A stretch of DNA of 64,000 nt from the NCBI GenBank assembly GCA_910585595.1, contig CAJUET010000011.1:7259-71258 (forward strand), written 5' to 3'. The stretch comes from an uncultured Christensenella sp. GTDB taxonomy: Bacteria > Bacillota > Clostridia > Christensenellales > Borkfalkiaceae. The translations under genes and the position numbers were made by a program. The notes under the pieces were generated by a model. The model worked only from the letters and a program-made list of their open reading frames with translations, did no database searches and was not told the DNA's origin. Positions 53,201-61,937 of the stretch are shown in pieces; position 1 is the first letter of the stretch, and every line of letters begins with the position of its first letter.

Positions 53201-56200
53201 CGAAATCATAACTAAGCGTATAGTTTCCGATCTCGATATAATCGTTCGTATAACTTCCGTTCGCGATTTCGCTTGCCAAGCCCACGTACTTAATTTCGCT
53301 TAATCTTATACCGTAATAATTTAGCTCCACGCGCTTCTTATCGGACGATTCAACCCTCTCCAAATCATCTCTGATTCCGTAATCAAACGAAAGGCAATCA
53401 CCGCCCGCGTAGATAATTTCTTTCAAATGACCGTTCTCATAATGATACTTTGTTCGTCTGCCGCGCACGTCCGTAATTTCAGTAAGCCAATTCCCGTATT
53501 CGCTATAATTGAACTTGATCGCCTTTCCCTTGTTATCTGTAAGCGCCGTGATCCTGTTCCTGTCGTCGCGCTCCACAATCAGCGTGTTTTCGTAATGATC
53601 GAAAATGACGCTTAAATCGCCGTTTTTATTATACCCCTTTACGATTTGCCCGTTCGTGAGATAATGCACAGGCAGAACCTTGCGGTGTTCCTCCAGCTTT
53701 TCGTATGCGTTGATATATTCCTTAAAATACGTTTCAAGCTGCTCTTTGTTATCCTCGCTCTTGGTTGTGAGGGCGTCGAGCTGATCTTGCACTAATTTCA
53801 ATTGCAACTTATTTTGAGGCATTAATTTGTTGGATATTCTGTTGCTTTGATTTCGCAATTGAATCAGTTGATCATTTATATTGCTTATTTGCTTGTTATG
53901 ATTACACATTCTTAAATCCCAATAGGAAGTATCTGCAGCCGAAGCATTTACATATCTAAGCAAGTAATTATCCTTTTCCTTTTGCAAATCGTCAATAGAA
54001 AACCCAATGGATTCTTTATTAACCCTCAATGAATTAATTTGATCGGAACACGAGTAGATTTGTGCCCAATACGCACTATCTTGCTGTTCGCAATCATCTT
54101 TTTGCAAAAGCAAAGAACGCAAGCTAATTGCTTCGCTTTGTGTAAGCAACAGGTTTTCATCGATATCGTTTTTGTAATCTTCGTACTGCTTAACGGCAAG
54201 TTTATCCAACCCGCCGATTACGCCCTTCAAGCTGTTTATGATTTCGCCCGTTTCTTTATTTACGATCGCAAAATCTTTCAGAGCCCCGAAATAAGAGTCC
54301 TTCCGTTCTTCCAGCTGCTTTATCTCGTCGCTTCTGTCCTCGTAAAACTCTGCGTTTTTCACCCCTTCAAGCTTGGTCGTCGCCTTCCAGCCGCCCGAAA
54401 GAATTTCTTCCTTGATTACCTCGTGCCCGCTTGAATCCTTCAATCCGCCGTCCGTTTGCACGGTTACGTCCGACTTGGGAACTTCGATTTTATTATTCTG
54501 CGCGTCGATATAGCAATAGCGCGTTTTGAACCCGTGTTTATCGCCCTGCGCGTCGGTATATACATAGTCCGCTTCAAGGGTGCTATCGGTGTTTTTTTCC
54601 AGCTTTTCATGAAGATTTAATCTTACGTTTTGCCCGCAATAATTATTTTCGCCGCTCTTCTTATACACCTGCGAAACAGGGAAATCGATCGTAAGTCCGT
54701 CGCCCGAAGCCGCCGCAAACGCCGCTGTAAATTCCCCCGTGCGCACATTCAAACGTCCTTCGGTATGCGGAACAAGCTCCACCTCTTTATGGCACGGCTC
54801 CGTCTTTTCCTCGGCAAAACGTTCGATTTCCAATACGGGCGGATATTCCGTGTTGGAAAAGCTGCCGCAAAAAGTATTTACTTTATAGCCGTATATCTTG
54901 TCAAAGTCCGTCATCGGCACTTCGAGAATGAGAACGGCTCTACCGCCCCCGTATTTAAGCGCCTGCGTTATATCCAGCTCCAAATCTCCTTCGGCGGAAT
55001 CATAGTATCTGCTTGTTTCGTTCACCGTAAACGTTCCGCTGAAATTGCCTATGGGCGTTAGCCGTAACTTCGCTTTAATGATATCCTTTCTATTAAGGAT
55101 ATTTTCGCCTTTAATTACAATTCTTGTGCGATACCCGTTCGGATACATATCCGATACTTTCAATTCGGAAGCGTAATCTCTTTCCCAACTCTCTCTCGTG
55201 TAAATGCGATACCCCGAATTCATCCCCGAACCGGAACCGGAATAACCCGACGCGCCACCCGAGCTTGTACCGGCTCCGTCCGCGATAAAACGACTGCGTT
55301 CTACAATTACTTCCATCAGGCTTTCGCTTACGGTTACGATCTGCGGGTCGATCGTCACGGGAAATGTACGACTTTCGTCGTTGATCCATTCCGCGCTTGC
55401 TACCACCGTGAACGTGAACCGCCCGTCCGCTTTTTTATCCAGCTCGTAATATACTTCGTCGCTCCGCTCCATGGCGCCGTCGTACATGAAAGGGCTCGGA
55501 ATACGGAACTCGCATTTCTCTTGTTTGCTACCCGCTTCGGAATAAAACTCCAAGCTGCGGTTATCCGCCGAAAGCTTGAGCTTCAAACCGTTCGTTCTTA
55601 AATCGAAATCGTAGCGATACTCCTCCGCGCGCTCCTTTACGATAATGTTCTCTTTGACGTTATTTCCGCTTAAACGGTATTCGAGGTCCGTATTTTCTTC
55701 GATATCCCTGTACACCGCGCCCGTTGCGATTTTTTTTGCCGCCTCGCCGAGCTTATGCAGAATTTCAAGCACGGGCTTTTTCTCGATACGCTGCTCGCCC
55801 GCCTTCCGCTGCTTTCCCAAAAATTCCCAAGAAATCGTTTTGCCGTCTTTTTCAAGCTGAATGCGCTTGCCCTTATCCGCTTTCGTAATAGCCGTTTTGA
55901 TTGCCCCGCAAACGGTTTCGAATACGTCGCCGTTTTCTTTGAACGTGTTGTCGATCGCCTTCCAAACGTTTTCCTTCTTATCGTAGAAATTCACGGGAAT
56001 GCACGAAATGATTTCCTTCTCCGTTCTGTTATTCAATTTACACAAATAACCGTTTTCGTTTATTTCGCTGCTTACCGCGGCTGCGTTTTTCGGCATAATG
56101 CCCGCAAACTCGCTTTGGGAAGGAGCAGCATCCTTCTCTTGCTTCGGCGCAAGAATTTCTTTGATTTTTTCTACGCCCTCTTCCACCGTTTTATTGATAG

Positions 56201-56225
56201 CTTCCTTGATTTTGATCGTACCCAT
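50283..56225 (-). CDS. Full-length Rhs/WapA-type polymorphic toxin
   Basis: A 1,980-aa protein from ATG 56225 (AAAGGAG upstream). No signal peptide: it begins MGTIKIKEAINKTVEEGVEK. Residues about 80-480 are beta-sandwich domains as in WapA-like proteins (EWINDESRTFPVTIDPQ), about 690-850 a coiled-coil region, and about 860-1740 YD repeats (YEYDSIDRLVRED, YDAYGNVTEYNQNGR). The core ends with RYYDPEIGRF and LYAYCGDNPVM at about 1784. The tip of about 195 aa starts RTDETGTMPNWLKWLIGG, has a glycine-zipper hydrophobic stretch, then a hydrophilic end (GYQQMVKHYSKHVIDEGQKA). Rhs shells encapsulate the tip and release it into competitors. It is the last step of the 63.7-56.2 kb operon. Confidence 0.93.
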   Translation of the reverse strand: MGTIKIKEAINKTVEEGVEKIKEILAPKQEKDAAPSQSEFAGIMPKNAAAVSSEINENGYLCKLNNRTEKEIISCIPVNFYDKKENVWKAIDNTFKENGDVFETVCGAIKTAITKADKGKRIQLEKDGKTISWEFLGKQRKAGEQRIEKKPVLEILHKLGEAAKKIATGAVYRDIEENTDLEYRLSGNNVKENIIVKERAEEYRYDFDLRTNGLKLKLSADNRSLEFYSEAGSKQEKCEFRIPSPFMYDGAMERSDEVYYELDKKADGRFTFTVVASAEWINDESRTFPVTIDPQIVTVSESLMEVIVERSRFIADGAGTSSGGASGYSGSGSGMNSGYRIYTRESWERDYASELKVSDMYPNGYRTRIVIKGENILNRKDIIKAKLRLTPIGNFSGTFTVNETSRYYDSAEGDLELDITQALKYGGGRAVLILEVPMTDFDKIYGYKVNTFCGSFSNTEYPPVLEIERFAEEKTEPCHKEVELVPHTEGRLNVRTGEFTAAFAAASGDGLTIDFPVSQVYKKSGENNYCGQNVRLNLHEKLEKNTDSTLEADYVYTDAQGDKHGFKTRYCYIDAQNNKIEVPKSDVTVQTDGGLKDSSGHEVIKEEILSGGWKATTKLEGVKNAEFYEDRSDEIKQLEERKDSYFGALKDFAIVNKETGEIINSLKGVIGGLDKLAVKQYEDYKNDIDENLLLTQSEAISLRSLLLQKDDCEQQDSAYWAQIYSCSDQINSLRVNKESIGFSIDDLQKEKDNYLLRYVNASAADTSYWDLRMCNHNKQISNINDQLIQLRNQSNRISNKLMPQNKLQLKLVQDQLDALTTKSEDNKEQLETYFKEYINAYEKLEEHRKVLPVHYLTNGQIVKGYNKNGDLSVIFDHYENTLIVERDDRNRITALTDNKGKAIKFNYSEYGNWLTEITDVRGRRTKYHYENGHLKEIIYAGGDCLSFDYGIRDDLERVESSDKKRVELNYYGIRLSEIKYVGLASEIANGSYTNDYIEIGNYTLSYDFDLHAVTIYESEKKLKEKYVFNGDDNIAEYYKEEGGVITAAEKYTYGAYQYGRFESKTAETAKTETLNKTALASFVFEAGEKTTVYYDGVENATKKVESGKQISENTFAATTTLYEYDGDRRCVKETAVTKLSGGATNEYTAITTYAYNANGAVVRKESWVDGEEFTSGKTIEETIYDEHGNDVKSFSYNSLDTSSKFYKEKEYSEDRKVTAEKDETGATSVEYEYIEGADVVRSEKRANGSTFAYGHDSGDTVTAITQSTAEGEENSTQTHYTLGEVTKLVSGNTEVEYAYDGKRRKKAIKLNGAENYICYAYGTDDRTVTETNAKGEKITTVTDKQGNVVSVKYNDAEQFTNTYENGRLKTTSDKVTNETSDYTYDTLGNVTAFTRGEYTEANTYDAYGNVTEYNQNGRIYAYAYKNNAARDLKSVTVEGITITPEKDILGRNKGKEISVGESKLAGEYLYYRKVGDHATNMPSAVYFGQKKGNDFAIRDNVKYEYDKSGNICKIYENGALSVRYEYDSIDRLVREDNKKLGFTVLFAYDNCGNIISKRQTAFTLKTKVEECEFEETLYSYDKDKLLSFGTEMCEYDEIGNPTLYRGKAATWEKGRQMKSFGGNTFTYDGSERRIGKNGVTFTYDSNGKLIASSNGLEYLYDETGVFGIKHGGNAYLYRKDAQGNIVALIDSSGAVVVKYVYDAWGNHAVLDADGNDIADADHIGNLNPFRYRSYFYDVETELYYLQTRYYDPEIGRFITIDGIEYLDPESINGLNLYAYCGDNPVMRTDETGTMPNWLKWLIGGIVIVGLIIATVATGGAAGGVAGFILAGALKGAIVGAVSGALIGGMIGGITSVINGGSFWKGFADGAADGFMGGAIIGGVTGALSNGFKVIQAAKSWVSTGGKTGYQQMVKHYSKHVIDEGQKAIAKNIVNYTKQASQFFVNNNSAGHLLREGVIKISGAPGGIFNVNGLIRSFWYI

Positions 56226-56246
56226 GATTTTTTCTCCTTTATATTT

Positions 56247-56804
56247 TTAATTATTTTTTTCCAATGTAATTGCCGTAACGTGAAGAAACAGATTATCCGG
56301 CAAAATAATCTCTTCGATTGCGGAGTTTCCCGCTAAATCCAAAATGCAGTGATGCAGACACGCCAGATGATCGCCCTTTCCCGAAGTGATCATATAACGC
56401 GCCGAAAAAATGTTTTTTCCGAAAAACGCCCTGTCCCTGTAATCCTCCGAAGCTTTATGCGCCCAATCGATAAACGGTATTTTAAGCGGCTCTTCTGCGC
56501 CGTCGCAATACCGTATCCGCACGACGTCGAAGGTATCGCCCCAATATGCAAAGCCCAAAACGTGCAATCTGTTTGCGAATTGATCGACTTTGATCGTCTG
56601 CCCGTCGCACTGCACGTTATCGAAGTCACCGAACACAAACCGAAACGGAACGCCGCCGATCTCGTCGTTCGGTTTGATTTTCAAATCCTTTTCATCGATA
56701 TATTCTCCGTCTAACCCGACGGAATCGTCGTCCCCTTCTTGCACGCCGGAATACACAAGTTTGTGGTTGCAATACTGCGATAAATCGATCGGATAAAAAC
56801 TCAT
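56247..56804 (-). CDS. Beta-rich 185-aa protein, unknown
   Basis: Starts MSFYPIDLSQYCNHKLVYSG. The alternating hydrophobic pattern and central ANRLHVLGFAYWGDTFDVVR suggest a jelly-roll of the kind in NPCBM/F5-8 carbohydrate-binding domains, but this is tentative. No signal peptide. ATGA overlap with the preceding gene, and 21 bp before the Rhs start. It may be a chaperone or structural companion of the Rhs protein. Confidence 0.7.
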   Translation of the reverse strand: MSFYPIDLSQYCNHKLVYSGVQEGDDDSVGLDGEYIDEKDLKIKPNDEIGGVPFRFVFGDFDNVQCDGQTIKVDQFANRLHVLGFAYWGDTFDVVRIRYCDGAEEPLKIPFIDWAHKASEDYRDRAFFGKNIFSARYMITSGKGDHLACLHHCILDLAGNSAIEEIILPDNLFLHVTAITLEKNN

Positions 56805-57736
56805 TGCTTTGCCTCTTTTATGACGTTTAACAGCTGCTCTTCCAGCGAATCGAGCATATCGGCTTTTCTTAAAATTTTTTCGAGTGAGCTTTCGTCGTGC
56901 GTGTATTTATTTTTAACGTGCATTTTCCAAAAGAGCGACACGAACACGTTATAAGCCCCGATGATGCCGTTGATGATCGCAGAGTTATCTGCGTTTTGAA
57001 AAAGCCGCGTTTTGGAAAACGCAAAGTAGAACGCTTTCAGGTCTTTGCAATATTGCTCGATTTTCAAAGAATTTTCCTGCAAAGCGGCGACGTCGCTTTC
57101 AAACATCCTTTTCAACTCTTTGATGTTCTCTTGCGAACAACGGCGGCTGTTTTGCAGTTCTTCTTCCGTGATATAGTCCCAAATCTTCAAAGAAAACTTT
57201 TGCGCGTTTTCTCTTTTTTGAATGATTCTGCAATTGTATTTGCTCTTCTTAACGCCCGTTTTTAACATTTTGGAGGCATAAAGCACGTTTTTGAGAGATA
57301 ACGTTTTCAAAGAATACATTCCGTTGCGGTAGTCGTGATCGACGGCGTACGCCTCGTCTTTTTCATCGTCGAAACCGTACACGAGAATGAAATGCAAATC
57401 GTGATGCTTTGAATAAGATTCGTCGCGCGATTTGAAATAGAAGCTATCGACGCCTACAATCAGCGGGTACCCCTTTTGAATAGCTCTTTTCAGCCGCCGT
57501 TCGTTAAGCCTACTCTTTTTAAGCGCAAAACCCATTGCCCGTTCCGCTTCCTTATCCGTAAAAATAACCTTTTCTGCGGTAGAAAAATTTTCTTGCGTAA
57601 ACAGGAAGCGCTGTATGAGAATGCCGTCCTTTTCGATATCCAGAACGGAAAGTCCCGCAAGCAGTTGATGATAATAACAGCTTTTGAATACGAAATCGTT
57701 AAACGGTATCGGTTCTTTCAGTTTATATGCAGCCAT
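56801..57736 (-). CDS. BtrH/C39-fold transferase-like protein 2
   Basis: A 311-aa protein. The N-terminal region (FKSCYYHQLLAGLSVLDIEK) has the Cys-Tyr-x-His arrangement seen at the start of BtrH-like domains; downstream YPLIVGVDSFYF and HDLHFILVYGFDDEKDEAYA hold the histidine/aspartate positions of a papain-like C39 fold. BtrH itself moves an amino-acyl group from an acyl carrier protein to an aminoglycoside. The C-terminal about 140 residues are helical. Two carrier proteins and a ligase are in the same operon, so an ACP-dependent acyl transfer is likely. Acceptor unknown. Confidence 0.7.
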   Translation of the reverse strand: MAAYKLKEPIPFNDFVFKSCYYHQLLAGLSVLDIEKDGILIQRFLFTQENFSTAEKVIFTDKEAERAMGFALKKSRLNERRLKRAIQKGYPLIVGVDSFYFKSRDESYSKHHDLHFILVYGFDDEKDEAYAVDHDYRNGMYSLKTLSLKNVLYASKMLKTGVKKSKYNCRIIQKRENAQKFSLKIWDYITEEELQNSRRCSQENIKELKRMFESDVAALQENSLKIEQYCKDLKAFYFAFSKTRLFQNADNSAIINGIIGAYNVFVSLFWKMHVKNKYTHDESSLEKILRKADMLDSLEEQLLNVIKEAKQ

Positions 57737-57959
57737 TTGCCTTCTCCTCGATCAAACGATAAAATTCCCCCGCCGTTGACGAATACAGCTCCGCCGTTTC
57801 ATCTATATCGAATTCGATCCCGAATTCATCCTCTATCCGAACCAACGCTTCCACGAACGATAAGCTGTCAATGCTAAGCTCATTGATCTTGCTTTTTTCC
57901 GTAATATCCTCGGTGAAAGCGCAAGCTTCCTGTAAAATCTTCAAAAATTTCTCTTCCAT
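57723..57959 (-). CDS. Acyl carrier protein 2
   Basis: A 78-aa protein with the phosphopantetheine attachment serine in INELSIDSLSFVEALVRIED. Four-helix ACP length and acidic composition (EFGIEFDIDETAELYSS). It overlaps the ligase gene by 19 bp and the transferase gene by 14 bp, so the three are translated together. Expected to be converted to holo form by a phosphopantetheinyl transferase, which is not in this window. Confidence 0.88.
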   Translation of the reverse strand: MEEKFLKILQEACAFTEDITEKSKINELSIDSLSFVEALVRIEDEFGIEFDIDETAELYSSTAGEFYRLIEEKANGCI

Positions 57960-59212
57960 TGTCGCATTATTTTACCGCTTGGCGTGCGCGGAAACTCTTG
58001 TCTCTTTTCGATAATAGTCGGCACTTTCATAGGCTCTAACTCCTGCAAAAGCCACCTTCTTAACGCAACGGGTTCCACCGTTCCCGAATAATTCAAGCAG
58101 ATAATCGATCCCGCCTTTGTCGTTTTTCCATAGGCAACGCATTCGTCAATACCGTCAAGACGTTTTGCAACGCTTTCGATTTCTTCGGGATATACGTTGA
58201 TTCCCGCCCGGATCATCATGCCGTCCCTTCTTCCGTCTATATAAAAATTTCCTTTTGTATCCATATGCGCCATGTCCCCCGTATACAGCCAACCGCCTTT
58301 TATTTTTTGTTCCGTTGCTTTCTCATTTGAAAGATATCCTTTCATCACGCTTTGCGAGCGCAATAAAAGTTCTCCGTTTTCTATTTTTGCCTCGACCCCT
58401 TGGATAGGCTTTCCGACGCTATGCGGATTATGAGCGAAATCGGACGGCAAAAGCGCCAACGCTCTCGGACTGTGTTCCGTAAGCCCGTAAACGTTATAGA
58501 ACTCTGCGTCGGGAAAAGCGTTCCGGATCGTCTTTCCATCCTGCTCGCTCAAATTTTCGCCGCTGATTGCAACGACTTTCGGGAAACGGTTATCGCATTG
58601 CGCTTGCGCGTTTGCAAGAGCTTTGATATACGTAGGCGTCGCGCAAAACACGTCGATTCCGTTTTCTTTCAAGTAACCTAACACTCTCTTCGGCATAAAC
58701 CGGTCTTCATAAAAGCACACCGTCAAGCCCGTAATCAGCGCAAATAAGAGTTCTCCCGTTATCGCCGAAATATGTGCAAGCGGGCGTGCGATACAAATGC
58801 TTCTGCAATTCTCCACCCGAAAATAAGCGCTTATCGATTCGAGATTGCTTATGATATTTTCTTCCGTAAGCATGACGCCCTTCGGATAGCCCGTCGTTCC
58901 GCTTGTAAACATGACGAACGCCAGATCGTCAAGCCCATCTTTTGCCGAAGTTATCGCTTCACGGATTTTTTCAATATGCCTTTCGCCGTATTCGATTGCC
59001 GCAGGAGCCGCAACGTCGCCTTCCGCAATGCATTTCAAAATTTCTACCGCCGTTTCTTCATGCGTTCGACCTACGATAAGTCTTATTTTTTTTCGGCTTA
59101 CTTTTGTTTCTCCGAACCGCAAAAGATCCGCATACGTAAGCTTCGCGCCGTAAAACGCAATCCGCTCCTTAAAAGGCTCCATGCGTGCTTTTAAGAACTC
59201 CCAAAGTCTCAT
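57941..59212 (-). CDS. Adenylate-forming ligase (acyl/aminoacyl-AMP synthetase)
   Basis: A 423-aa member of the ANL superfamily. Core motifs: P-loop LAFVMFTSGTTGYPKGVML, A5 YNVYGLTEHSP, A7 LYTGDMAHMD, A8 GRRDGMMIRAGINVYPEEIE, and the catalytic A10 lysine in RTPSGKIMRQW. It is shorter than most (about 500 aa), with a reduced N-terminal subdomain. It probably activates a carboxylic or amino acid as AMP ester and loads it on one of the two flanking ACPs. Substrate cannot be deduced by eye. Overlaps ACP1 by 4 bp and ACP2 by 19 bp. Confidence 0.9.
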   Translation of the reverse strand: MRLWEFLKARMEPFKERIAFYGAKLTYADLLRFGETKVSRKKIRLIVGRTHEETAVEILKCIAEGDVAAPAAIEYGERHIEKIREAITSAKDGLDDLAFVMFTSGTTGYPKGVMLTEENIISNLESISAYFRVENCRSICIARPLAHISAITGELLFALITGLTVCFYEDRFMPKRVLGYLKENGIDVFCATPTYIKALANAQAQCDNRFPKVVAISGENLSEQDGKTIRNAFPDAEFYNVYGLTEHSPRALALLPSDFAHNPHSVGKPIQGVEAKIENGELLLRSQSVMKGYLSNEKATEQKIKGGWLYTGDMAHMDTKGNFYIDGRRDGMMIRAGINVYPEEIESVAKRLDGIDECVAYGKTTKAGSIICLNYSGTVEPVALRRWLLQELEPMKVPTIIEKRQEFPRTPSGKIMRQWKRNF

Positions 59213-59442
59213 AAATACCGCTCCGCAAGCGCTACTAGATCGTCAAGCGTTCTCAACTCTTCGGGATCCAAATCGTCTTCGGAAAACGAAACCCCGAAGG
59301 CTTCTTCCATTGACGCTACCAGCATGACGAGAGAAAGGCTGTCCAATCCGCTCTCCCGCATATCTTCTCCGTCGCGTAAAGTTACGCCCGCGCACTCGTA
59401 TGCCAACTCGCGGATTTTTGTTTTTATGCTTTCGCGTTCCAC
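59209..59442 (-). CDS. Acyl carrier protein 1
   Basis: A 77-aa protein with attachment serine in RESGLDSLSLVMLVASMEEA. Acidic, four-helix ACP length. Overlaps the ligase by 4 bp and the transferase-like gene upstream by 19 bp. The presence of two different ACPs suggests two loaded intermediates or a donor and acceptor pair. Confidence 0.88.
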   Translation of the reverse strand: MERESIKTKIRELAYECAGVTLRDGEDMRESGLDSLSLVMLVASMEEAFGVSFSEDDLDPEELRTLDDLVALAERYL

Positions 59443-60245
59443 TTTTGTATCTCCTCAAAAATAGATTCTTCCGTTTGCACCGTTTGAAGAAAAAGCTCTT
59501 CGCATCTCTCTTTCAATCCGACCTTTTCGCGCTTTATTTGCAGCATGCGTGCGTTCATATAGAGCTTGTCTAACAGTTCGTTATCTTTTCTGCATAATTC
59601 TCCGATCGCGGTATGGAAAGCAAAATACTTTTCAAGCCGCTTTCGCGCTACGCGCAAAACCCCGATTGCCGATAAAAAGTCGGAAAGCGTACCCGGCAAT
59701 TTCTTCAATTCAAACGATTCATTCCAAATCCGCGACGTAAAGGCGTTCGGTTTTACGTCAAGATTTTCCGTCGCGTAAATAAGCAGTGCGCCGTCATAGC
59801 TCTCTTCAAATTGCGCTGACGAAAAATCACCTTCCGAAAGCGGATATTCGTTGACGTAATGAAGATTCTCATCCACCGCGATATAGTGATCCTCCCGCCA
59901 CGGCAACCGCTTATAGCCCTTGAAAAAGTTCCCGTTTACACGGACAAGACACAATTCGTTCTCGTTTCTTTTTTTTAAGATTTCAATCACCCCGTCCGCT
60001 TTGCAGGATATAAATTGATGCGTTACGATTCCCTGCTCCTCGGCAATATCCTGAACTCTCTTGACGCCGACGTAATTTTGGTACGTCGCCCCGTAGCTGA
60101 AATCTTCCATGACCTGCGAAAACGTGATAAACGTTTCTCCGTAAAGGCGGCTTACGTCGATAAACCGATCAAGCCATGACAAAAAATACTTCTCGACGCA
60201 GCTTAACCCGAGCGCACGATTAACTTCACTTTTCGTCGGTATCAT
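59424..60245 (-). CDS. BtrH/C39-fold transferase-like protein 1
   Basis: A 273-aa protein. LGLSCVEKYFLSWLDRF gives the N-terminal cysteine; FISCKADGVIEILKK, then LPWREDHYIAVDENLHYVNE supplies the histidine and aspartate typical of C39-like folds. The C-terminal half is helical. It is related in layout, though weakly in sequence, to the protein at 56801-57736. Probably a second ACP-dependent transferase or condensing partner. Assignment is tentative. Confidence 0.6.
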   Translation of the reverse strand: MIPTKSEVNRALGLSCVEKYFLSWLDRFIDVSRLYGETFITFSQVMEDFSYGATYQNYVGVKRVQDIAEEQGIVTHQFISCKADGVIEILKKRNENELCLVRVNGNFFKGYKRLPWREDHYIAVDENLHYVNEYPLSEGDFSSAQFEESYDGALLIYATENLDVKPNAFTSRIWNESFELKKLPGTLSDFLSAIGVLRVARKRLEKYFAFHTAIGELCRKDNELLDKLYMNARMLQIKREKVGLKERCEELFLQTVQTEESIFEEIQKWNAKA

Positions 60246-61293
60246 AAGGCACTTCCTCTAACATTGTAAGCGGATCGCCTTGCAATACGCGCTCCGAATA
60301 TCCTGCGTTCCAACGGAATTTTCTCTTCGTTCCGTAATCGATGACCTGCGGTTGCACACCGACGTATTTCTTTGTAAGCTCTGTCAATTCTTTATCGTGA
60401 AATATCTCCCGCACCTGCGCTAAAACCGCTCCGACTTTACTTTCAAGTGAATGCTTGCTTACGATATTATCGATTTTCGCCCAATCCAACGCCCCCGACT
60501 TGATGAAATAATAAATGTCGGCAAGCTTATAAAGATCGGTATCCTTCTGCCTTACGATTGAAAAATACAGCTCGCATTCCTTATATTGGTGCAAAAGCAA
60601 GTGCAAAAAGAAGTATTCCGAATGCAACGTTTTAAGCGGAATTTTCCCGTAGGAAACAGACGCCGAATCGACCATTTCGCATAAAATCTCCGTATCTTCG
60701 TGAGGCGTGTTCCCAAGCGAAAAATTGATATCCACTTCGATAAACGGACACTCGGCATTGCCCGTAAGTTTGATATACGGAGCAACCTCTCCACGCGTCA
60801 TGCGTCTTTTAAGAATCTCCACGCGGGAGAACGACTCTATTTCATTTCGAACGCGATCATACCGCCCTTGAACGTAACCGAGCGCAGTTAAAACGTCGCC
60901 TGTTTCCTTAATTCCGTCCGGTTTTACAAGTATATCGATATCGTTCGAAACCCGCTCTCCGTCACTGTAAATATTCTGTCCGCCGAACTTCAAATTAGTA
61001 AGCGCACTCCCCTTCAAAAACGCACATTCCGCAGAGCTTTTGATAAGCGCGTCCGAAATTGTTCCGATCTCACCCCGCATGAACTCTACTCTTCGCTTTT
61101 GCGCAAAAAACGTATCGCGCAGCAATTTGTCAACCTTCGGAAGAAAATTGATTTTCAGCATTTCGGCACGCTTATAAAACAATCCGCCGATCCGGTTTAA
61201 CAAAAGAAATCCTAAGAGAGTACGGTCATTTTTGATCGTCGCATACTCCCCCTTCAAAACCGAAATTATACCGAATAAATCTTCCTTCGTCAT
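60226..61293 (-). CDS. Nucleotidyltransferase-fold protein (NTP_transf_5 type)
   Basis: A 355-aa protein with the nucleotidyltransferase core FLKGSALTNLKFGG (KGS in place of GG/GS) and SNDIDILVKPDGI, where the two aspartates would bind metal. This matches the uncharacterised nucleotidyltransferase family often found in peptide natural-product clusters (PF14907). The C-terminal about 170 residues are helical (HSEYFFLHLLLHQYKECELY). Overlaps both neighbours, 4 and 20 bp. It may adenylylate an intermediate or a carrier protein. Confidence 0.75.
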   Translation of the reverse strand: MTKEDLFGIISVLKGEYATIKNDRTLLGFLLLNRIGGLFYKRAEMLKINFLPKVDKLLRDTFFAQKRRVEFMRGEIGTISDALIKSSAECAFLKGSALTNLKFGGQNIYSDGERVSNDIDILVKPDGIKETGDVLTALGYVQGRYDRVRNEIESFSRVEILKRRMTRGEVAPYIKLTGNAECPFIEVDINFSLGNTPHEDTEILCEMVDSASVSYGKIPLKTLHSEYFFLHLLLHQYKECELYFSIVRQKDTDLYKLADIYYFIKSGALDWAKIDNIVSKHSLESKVGAVLAQVREIFHDKELTELTKKYVGVQPQVIDYGTKRKFRWNAGYSERVLQGDPLTMLEEVPYDTDEK

Positions 61294-61937
61294 TTTATCA
61301 ATCCTCTCTTATATAATTCGTTCTTGACGGTCTCGAACGCCGCGTCCGCATTTTGGGTAGTATCCAAAACCGTAAAGCTCGCTCTTTTTGCCATGTGGAT
61401 GAAATTGTCCGAAACGGCGCGCAATAACGCTTCGTCTAAGTATCGGTCCCGCTCTTCAGGACGGCTTTTTATACGCTCGATCGCAAGCTCGGACGGTACA
61501 GTCGCCAGAAACGTGATATCGGGGCAAAGTATGTTTTTTGCAACCTCGAAAAACCAATTTTCCTGCGTATAGCCGCGCGCCGTCATATTCGCAAGCGACG
61601 TATAAATATATCTGTCGCTTATTACTGTTTTCCCCGCTTTTAACGCAGGTTCGATCACTTCGTATCCGTGTTGTACCCTGTCCGACATCGTTAAAAGCTG
61701 CACCGCCCTGTAATCCACGTCGTTATGGTCGGCGCAGTACATCATCTTTTGAAACAGCTTCGTCTTACGCGACAGATCGGTTGGCTGTTTTACGGTAAGC
61801 ACCTGCCCGAAACCGTATAACTCCGTCAAATATTGCCGCGTCTTCTCGATCAACGTCGTTTTCCCCGCGCCGTCCGTCCCCTCGAATACGATTAGCTTTC
61901 CCGAATATGAGTTACTCCTCAGTTTTAGGGCTTTCAT
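61290..61937 (-). CDS. Thymidylate kinase-like P-loop kinase
   Basis: About 215 aa with P-loop FEGTDGAGKTTLIEK, DRY motif ISDRYIYTSLA and a lid region RPEERDRYLDEA. Length and motifs match the thymidylate kinase family (phosphorylation of dTMP). Its placement within a biosynthetic operon argues for a specialised paralogue rather than the housekeeping Tmk. ATG at 61937 has AAAGGGA at good spacing; a GTG one codon earlier is possible. Confidence 0.85.
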   Translation of the reverse strand: MKALKLRSNSYSGKLIVFEGTDGAGKTTLIEKTRQYLTELYGFGQVLTVKQPTDLSRKTKLFQKMMYCADHNDVDYRAVQLLTMSDRVQHGYEVIEPALKAGKTVISDRYIYTSLANMTARGYTQENWFFEVAKNILCPDITFLATVPSELAIERIKSRPEERDRYLDEALLRAVSDNFIHMAKRASFTVLDTTQNADAAFETVKNELYKRGLIK

